A DNA stretch of 34,040 bases. It comes from Paraburkholderia ferrariae NBRC 106233 (GTDB lineage: Bacteria; Pseudomonadota; Gammaproteobacteria; Burkholderiales; Burkholderiaceae). Both the position numbers and the translations under genes were made by a program. The stretch covers positions 1 to 34,040 of the forward strand of contig NZ_BAYB01000057.1 in NCBI RefSeq assembly GCF_000685035.1, written 5' to 3'. The notes beneath the pieces were generated by a model, which was given only the letters and a program-made list of their open reading frames with translations, made no database searches and was not told the origin of the DNA. This document shows, one piece after another, positions 30,910-34,040 of this stretch (the first letter of the stretch is position 1; each line of letters starts with the position of its first letter).

Positions 30910-33840
30910 ATGGAACACTGGCGATTGGCTTATCTGGGCATGCGGCGGATGCCGCGCGACCTCAGCGAGTTCGAACTCGCCACGTTCTTCACGTTTTCAT
31001 CCAAAGAGCGCGCACTCATCAACGCGCGCCGCGGTCCCCTTTACCGGCTGGCGCTCGCATTGCATATCGGCTTCGTGCGCATGACCGGCGCGACACTCGA
31101 TGCTTACCAGTATGTGCCGCAGATCCTGTGGAGCCATCTGGGCAAGCACCTCGGGATCGAGCCGCCGGACCTCGGTACGCTACGGACCCTCTACGAAACC
31201 CGCGAACGCACGCTCTTCGACCATCAGGTGATTGCCTATCAGGCGCTCGGTTTCGTGCCGATGGCCGAACATCAGCGCCGCTATGTCGTGCGCTGGCTCA
31301 AGGAGCGGCTCGCGGGGCGCCCGAATCGCGCCGATCTCATGCAGGAACTCAAGCGATGGCTTTATGAACATCGCATCCTGATCCAGCAGGACCGCGCGCT
31401 CACGCCCCTGCTCGTACAGGCCGCGCGCGATGTCGAGACGACGCTGACCGGTAGCCTCGTCCACGCGTTCAGCGAAGCGACGCTTGATCGCTGGGGAAGC
31501 GTTCTGCCGCAGCCGCATGGGTCGGTTGCGAGCCTGCAGCAATGGCTGTGGTCGGTGCCGCTGCGCAACTCGACGCATCAGATGAGCGAACTGTTCCGCA
31601 AGATTGATCGACTGGTCGAGCTTGGCGTACACGGCAACTGGCCGACGACATGCAATGAAGCAAGCGTGCGACACTTCGCGCGGCGCTGTGCCCATCGCAA
31701 ACCGTCGGTCAGCAAGCGAATCCAGTCGTCTCGCCGGCTTGAGGCCGCATGCTTCATGCGGTATGCGCTCTGCACCGCCACCGACCAGTTGCTTTCGATG
31801 CTCGGCCGCTGGATTCGCAAATCGCTCAACGAAGCGAACAGCAGGGTTTCGGCAGCGCGGCCAGACCTCAAGGCACAGATGCACGACTTTGCCACGGCCG
31901 TCAAGGCGATAGTCGCCGACGAAAGTCTGACGCACGACGAACTGGTCGAGCAGATCTCCGCCCTGGCGGATGCGGTGCTCAAACAGGAGACACCCAGCCG
32001 CGCGAGCCTGGTTCGCTCGCAACTGATATCCAAACGGCGCGTCGCTCGCGCCATGCTCGCCAGGCTGTTGACGCTGCCATTCGAAGCGCAGACCGCGCAT
32101 CCGGTCATCGAAGCGCTCGCACTATTACGCGACCTCTACGCGAGCAGATCGGTCGAGCTGCCGCAGGACACGACCGTCCCGCTCGGTCGGGCCTGGCAAC
32201 GCCTGATCGAGAACGAAGACCGAAACCAGGCGCTGCTCGCTTTCGAATGGGCGACGCTCTTCGCGCTCCGCGTCGCCTTGCGCAACGGCTCAGTCTATGT
32301 CGAGCACAGCTTCGAATTCCGCAGTCAGGCCACGCTGCTGATCCCTGACGACGAGTGGCAGGCCAGACGCAATCATTACTATGGTCACCTGAAGCTACCG
32401 CAGGATCCCAAGGAGTTTCTAAAGCCGGTCATCGAGCATCTCAATGCCGGTCTGGAACGTCTTCGCGAAGCAGTGGCGCGCGGCGAGGTGCGCGTCGATG
32501 ATGCAGTCCATATTGGCCCACTGGGCGCCCAGCCACACGATGCCGCGCTCGAGTCACTGCGCCGGGCGATTTTTGCGCCCCGGCCGGATGGACAACTGCC
32601 GAAGATCATTCTCGAAGTCGACAGCACTGTGCGCTTCAGCTGGATACTGTTGGGTCGGGAGCCGCGCTCCAGCACCGAACTGCTGATGGTCTATGCCGCG
32701 GTTCTCGCACACGGCACGTCGATGTCCGCCGCCGATATCGCCCGCATGGTGCCGGAACTGTCGGCGACCGCGATCCGCCAGATGATGAGCCGTATCGCGG
32801 ATGAGCGGATGCTGCGTCAGGCTGCCGATGCTGTGCTCGAATTCATGCACCGGCATCCGATCGCGCAGCACTGGGGCCGGGCGGACCTTGCGTCGTCGGA
32901 CATGATGTCGCTGGAAACGACGAAAACGGTCTGGCAGGCGCGCGCCGATCCGCGGCGGCGCACTGCATCGATTGGCGTGTACACGCATGTGCGCGATCGC
33001 TGGGGCATCTTCTACGACCAGCCGATTGTACTCAACGAGCGGCAGGCGGGCGTCGCGATCGAAGGTGTGATCCGGCAAAGCAGTACCGACGACGTGGCGA
33101 TGCTTGCCGTGGATACCCATGGGTATACCGATTTCGCGATGGGGCTGGCCCGCGCATTGGGCTTCGACCTGTGCCCCCGGCTGGCTCATCTGCGCGATCG
33201 CCGACTGCATGTACCGGTCGATTTCCTGGTACCGGCGGATCTTGCGGCGATCGCCGATTGCGACGTCCGACTCGACGCCATCGAAGCTATCTGGGATGAC
33301 TTTGTACGCGTTGCCGCGTCCGTGCAAAGTGGCCATTGCACGGCTGTGCAGGCGCTTGCGCGCTTTGGCTCTGCCGCACGGGGTCAACCACTCTACGACG
33401 GCGGCGTTCATCTTGGTCGTCTCTTCCGGACAATCTTCCTGATCGACTACTTTACCGTGCCAGTATTTCGCGACGAATTGCAGCACGCGCTCAATCGCGG
33501 CGAGGCTGTCCACAACGTGCAGCGCGCCATTCACCAAGGCAAGATTCCCGTCGAGCTCACGCGTCACCGCCACTCGCTGATGGCTGTTTCCTCGGCGCTG
33601 ACGTTGCTGACCAATGCCGTCATGGCGTGGAATACGCAGCACATGCAAAGCGCACTCAACACGATCGAGAAGCTGGGCAACCAGCCTGTCTTGCCCGAAC
33701 ACCTGCGCAGCATTTCGCCGACGTCGCTGGAAGGAATCAATCTGCGCGGTACCTTCGATTTTCCGATCGCCGACTACGTGCATCGGCTCATGCCGAGTCT
33801 TGTGGTGAGAGCGTCCACATCTTCACAGCGCACAGGTTGA
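30910..33840 (+). CDS. tnpA: Tn3-family transposase, IS1071-like
   Basis: A 976-residue transposase close in length and motifs to IS1071 TnpA: MRRMPRDLSEFE at the start, INARRG, LALHIGF, SWILLGREPRS, RWGIFYDQPIVLNERQAG. The catalytic DDE residues are in SSDMMS (Asp about 664), VDTHGYTD (about 734-741) and LNRGEAV (Glu about 864). The frame is complete with no visible damage, so the enzyme may be active. It reads away from the DpdA-like gene. No resolvase lies beside it, which is also true of IS1071. It would act on ends like those at 33853-34024, not on the Tn21-type ends of the mercury element. Confidence 0.94.
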   Translation: MEHWRLAYLGMRRMPRDLSEFELATFFTFSSKERALINARRGPLYRLALALHIGFVRMTGATLDAYQYVPQILWSHLGKHLGIEPPDLGTLRTLYETRERTLFDHQVIAYQALGFVPMAEHQRRYVVRWLKERLAGRPNRADLMQELKRWLYEHRILIQQDRALTPLLVQAARDVETTLTGSLVHAFSEATLDRWGSVLPQPHGSVASLQQWLWSVPLRNSTHQMSELFRKIDRLVELGVHGNWPTTCNEASVRHFARRCAHRKPSVSKRIQSSRRLEAACFMRYALCTATDQLLSMLGRWIRKSLNEANSRVSAARPDLKAQMHDFATAVKAIVADESLTHDELVEQISALADAVLKQETPSRASLVRSQLISKRRVARAMLARLLTLPFEAQTAHPVIEALALLRDLYASRSVELPQDTTVPLGRAWQRLIENEDRNQALLAFEWATLFALRVALRNGSVYVEHSFEFRSQATLLIPDDEWQARRNHYYGHLKLPQDPKEFLKPVIEHLNAGLERLREAVARGEVRVDDAVHIGPLGAQPHDAALESLRRAIFAPRPDGQLPKIILEVDSTVRFSWILLGREPRSSTELLMVYAAVLAHGTSMSAADIARMVPELSATAIRQMMSRIADERMLRQAADAVLEFMHRHPIAQHWGRADLASSDMMSLETTKTVWQARADPRRRTASIGVYTHVRDRWGIFYDQPIVLNERQAGVAIEGVIRQSSTDDVAMLAVDTHGYTDFAMGLARALGFDLCPRLAHLRDRRLHVPVDFLVPADLAAIADCDVRLDAIEAIWDDFVRVAASVQSGHCTAVQALARFGSAARGQPLYDGGVHLGRLFRTIFLIDYFTVPVFRDELQHALNRGEAVHNVQRAIHQGKIPVELTRHRHSLMAVSSALTLLTNAVMAWNTQHMQSALNTIEKLGNQPVLPEHLRSISPTSLEGINLRGTFDFPIADYVHRLMPSLVVRASTSSQRTG

Positions 33841-33852
33841 GGTTTCGTCGAC

Positions 33853-34024
33853 GGGGTATTCGTACCTTTCGTGCAATTTCTGGCGGTCATCGCTCGTAGA
33901 GCCCCGTCCAGAAAGGCTTCTCGTGCTGCAACATTTCCTCGAAACACGAATTCACCAAGTCGTTGATAAATAATAATTTTTAGAGACTAACCGCCAGAAA
34001 TTGCACGAAAGGTACGAATACCCC
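33853..34024. repeat. 172-bp segment bounded by a perfect 35-bp inverted repeat
   Basis: Bases 33853-33887 (start GGGGTATTCGTACC, end TGGCGGT) are the exact reverse complement of 33990-34024. The arms start GGGG and finish CCCC, like ends of a Tn3-family element, and enclose 102 bases with no gene. The left arm begins 12 bases after the tnpA stop. Flanking pentamers TCGAC and GGAAC do not match. It may be a MITE-like mini-element, or the true right end of the transposon plus a second, inverted copy. Confidence 0.85.
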
Positions 34025-34040
34025 GGAACACATCAACCGG

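Larger units (their letters stand above)
30689..34024 (+). mobile_element. IS1071-like element (boundaries partly uncertain)
   Basis: The transposase gene plus a right-hand terminal repeat in the correct orientation (33990-34024, ending CCCC) and a possible diverged left end at 30689. Length would be about 3.3 kb, close to IS1071. Flanking pentamers do not match, so either the left end is wrong or the element has been rearranged. An extra inward copy of the repeat at 33853 complicates the right end. Confidence 0.5.

Noticed and set aside
30910..33840. This transposase as the missing tnpA of the mercury transposon
   Set aside because: It is IS1071-like and is associated with ends starting GGGGTATTCGTACC, not the Tn21-type 38-bp ends, and it lies 19 kb outside the unit.
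33853..34024. Rho-independent terminator after tnpA
   Set aside because: The arms are 35 bp and separated by 102 bases; far too large, and shaped like transposon ends.

Overview
The window looks like part of a conjugative plasmid from a high-GC proteobacterium. The codon use, the IncI/Dot-Icm-type transfer genes and the mercury transposon fit a beta- or gammaproteobacterial host such as Burkholderiales or Xanthomonadales, but the sequence alone does not fix the species. No tRNA, rRNA or CRISPR array was seen.

Region 1 (37-11818) is one 11.8-kb transposon. It is bounded by 38-bp Tn21-subgroup inverted repeats and flanked by a perfect 5-bp target duplication (TACTT at 32-36 and 11819-11823). 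It carries a complete narrow-spectrum mercury operon (merR / merTPFADE), a Tn5053/Tn402-type transposition module (tniR, tniQ, tniB, tniA) with its tniA-side end at 8392-8418, a MntA-HepT toxin-antitoxin pair, a small cupin gene, three unknown genes and a serine resolvase whose stop codon lies inside the right inverted repeat. It has no Tn3-family tnpA, and the mer-side end of the Tn5053 module is missing. It is therefore a chimera that must have moved in trans or lost its transposase.

Region 2 (11819-12745) has no convincing gene. It holds GC-rich palindromes, then eight 15-bp iterons, the first four at about 22-bp spacing, with a perfect DnaA box. It is a candidate vegetative origin, although no rep gene is in the window.

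Region 3 (12747-25931) is a co-directional block of type IVB secretion genes in the R64 order traM-N-O-P-Q-R-T-U-W-X-Y (DotI, DotH, DotG, DotF, IcmC, IcmD, IcmJ, IcmB, IcmX-like, TraX, DotA). These encode the core-complex and inner-membrane parts of the mating channel. The DotB, DotC, DotD, coupling-protein and relaxase genes are not here. The regions upstream of traM, traP and the gene at 26072 share an inverted repeat, TTCCGTAT-N10-ATACGGAA-like, that overlaps the -10 box in two cases. This suggests one regulator for the transfer genes.

Region 4 (26072-30703) is a set of small unknown genes: a membrane protein, a lipoprotein, short membrane proteins, and a structured 300-bp non-coding stretch. 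A convergent minus-strand pair follows, one of which is a 5'-damaged DpdA/TGT-like gene. Region 5 (about 30689-34040) is an IS1071-like Tn3-family transposase gene. A perfect FNR/ANR-type box lies upstream of it, and a 172-bp segment bounded by a perfect 35-bp inverted repeat lies just after it.
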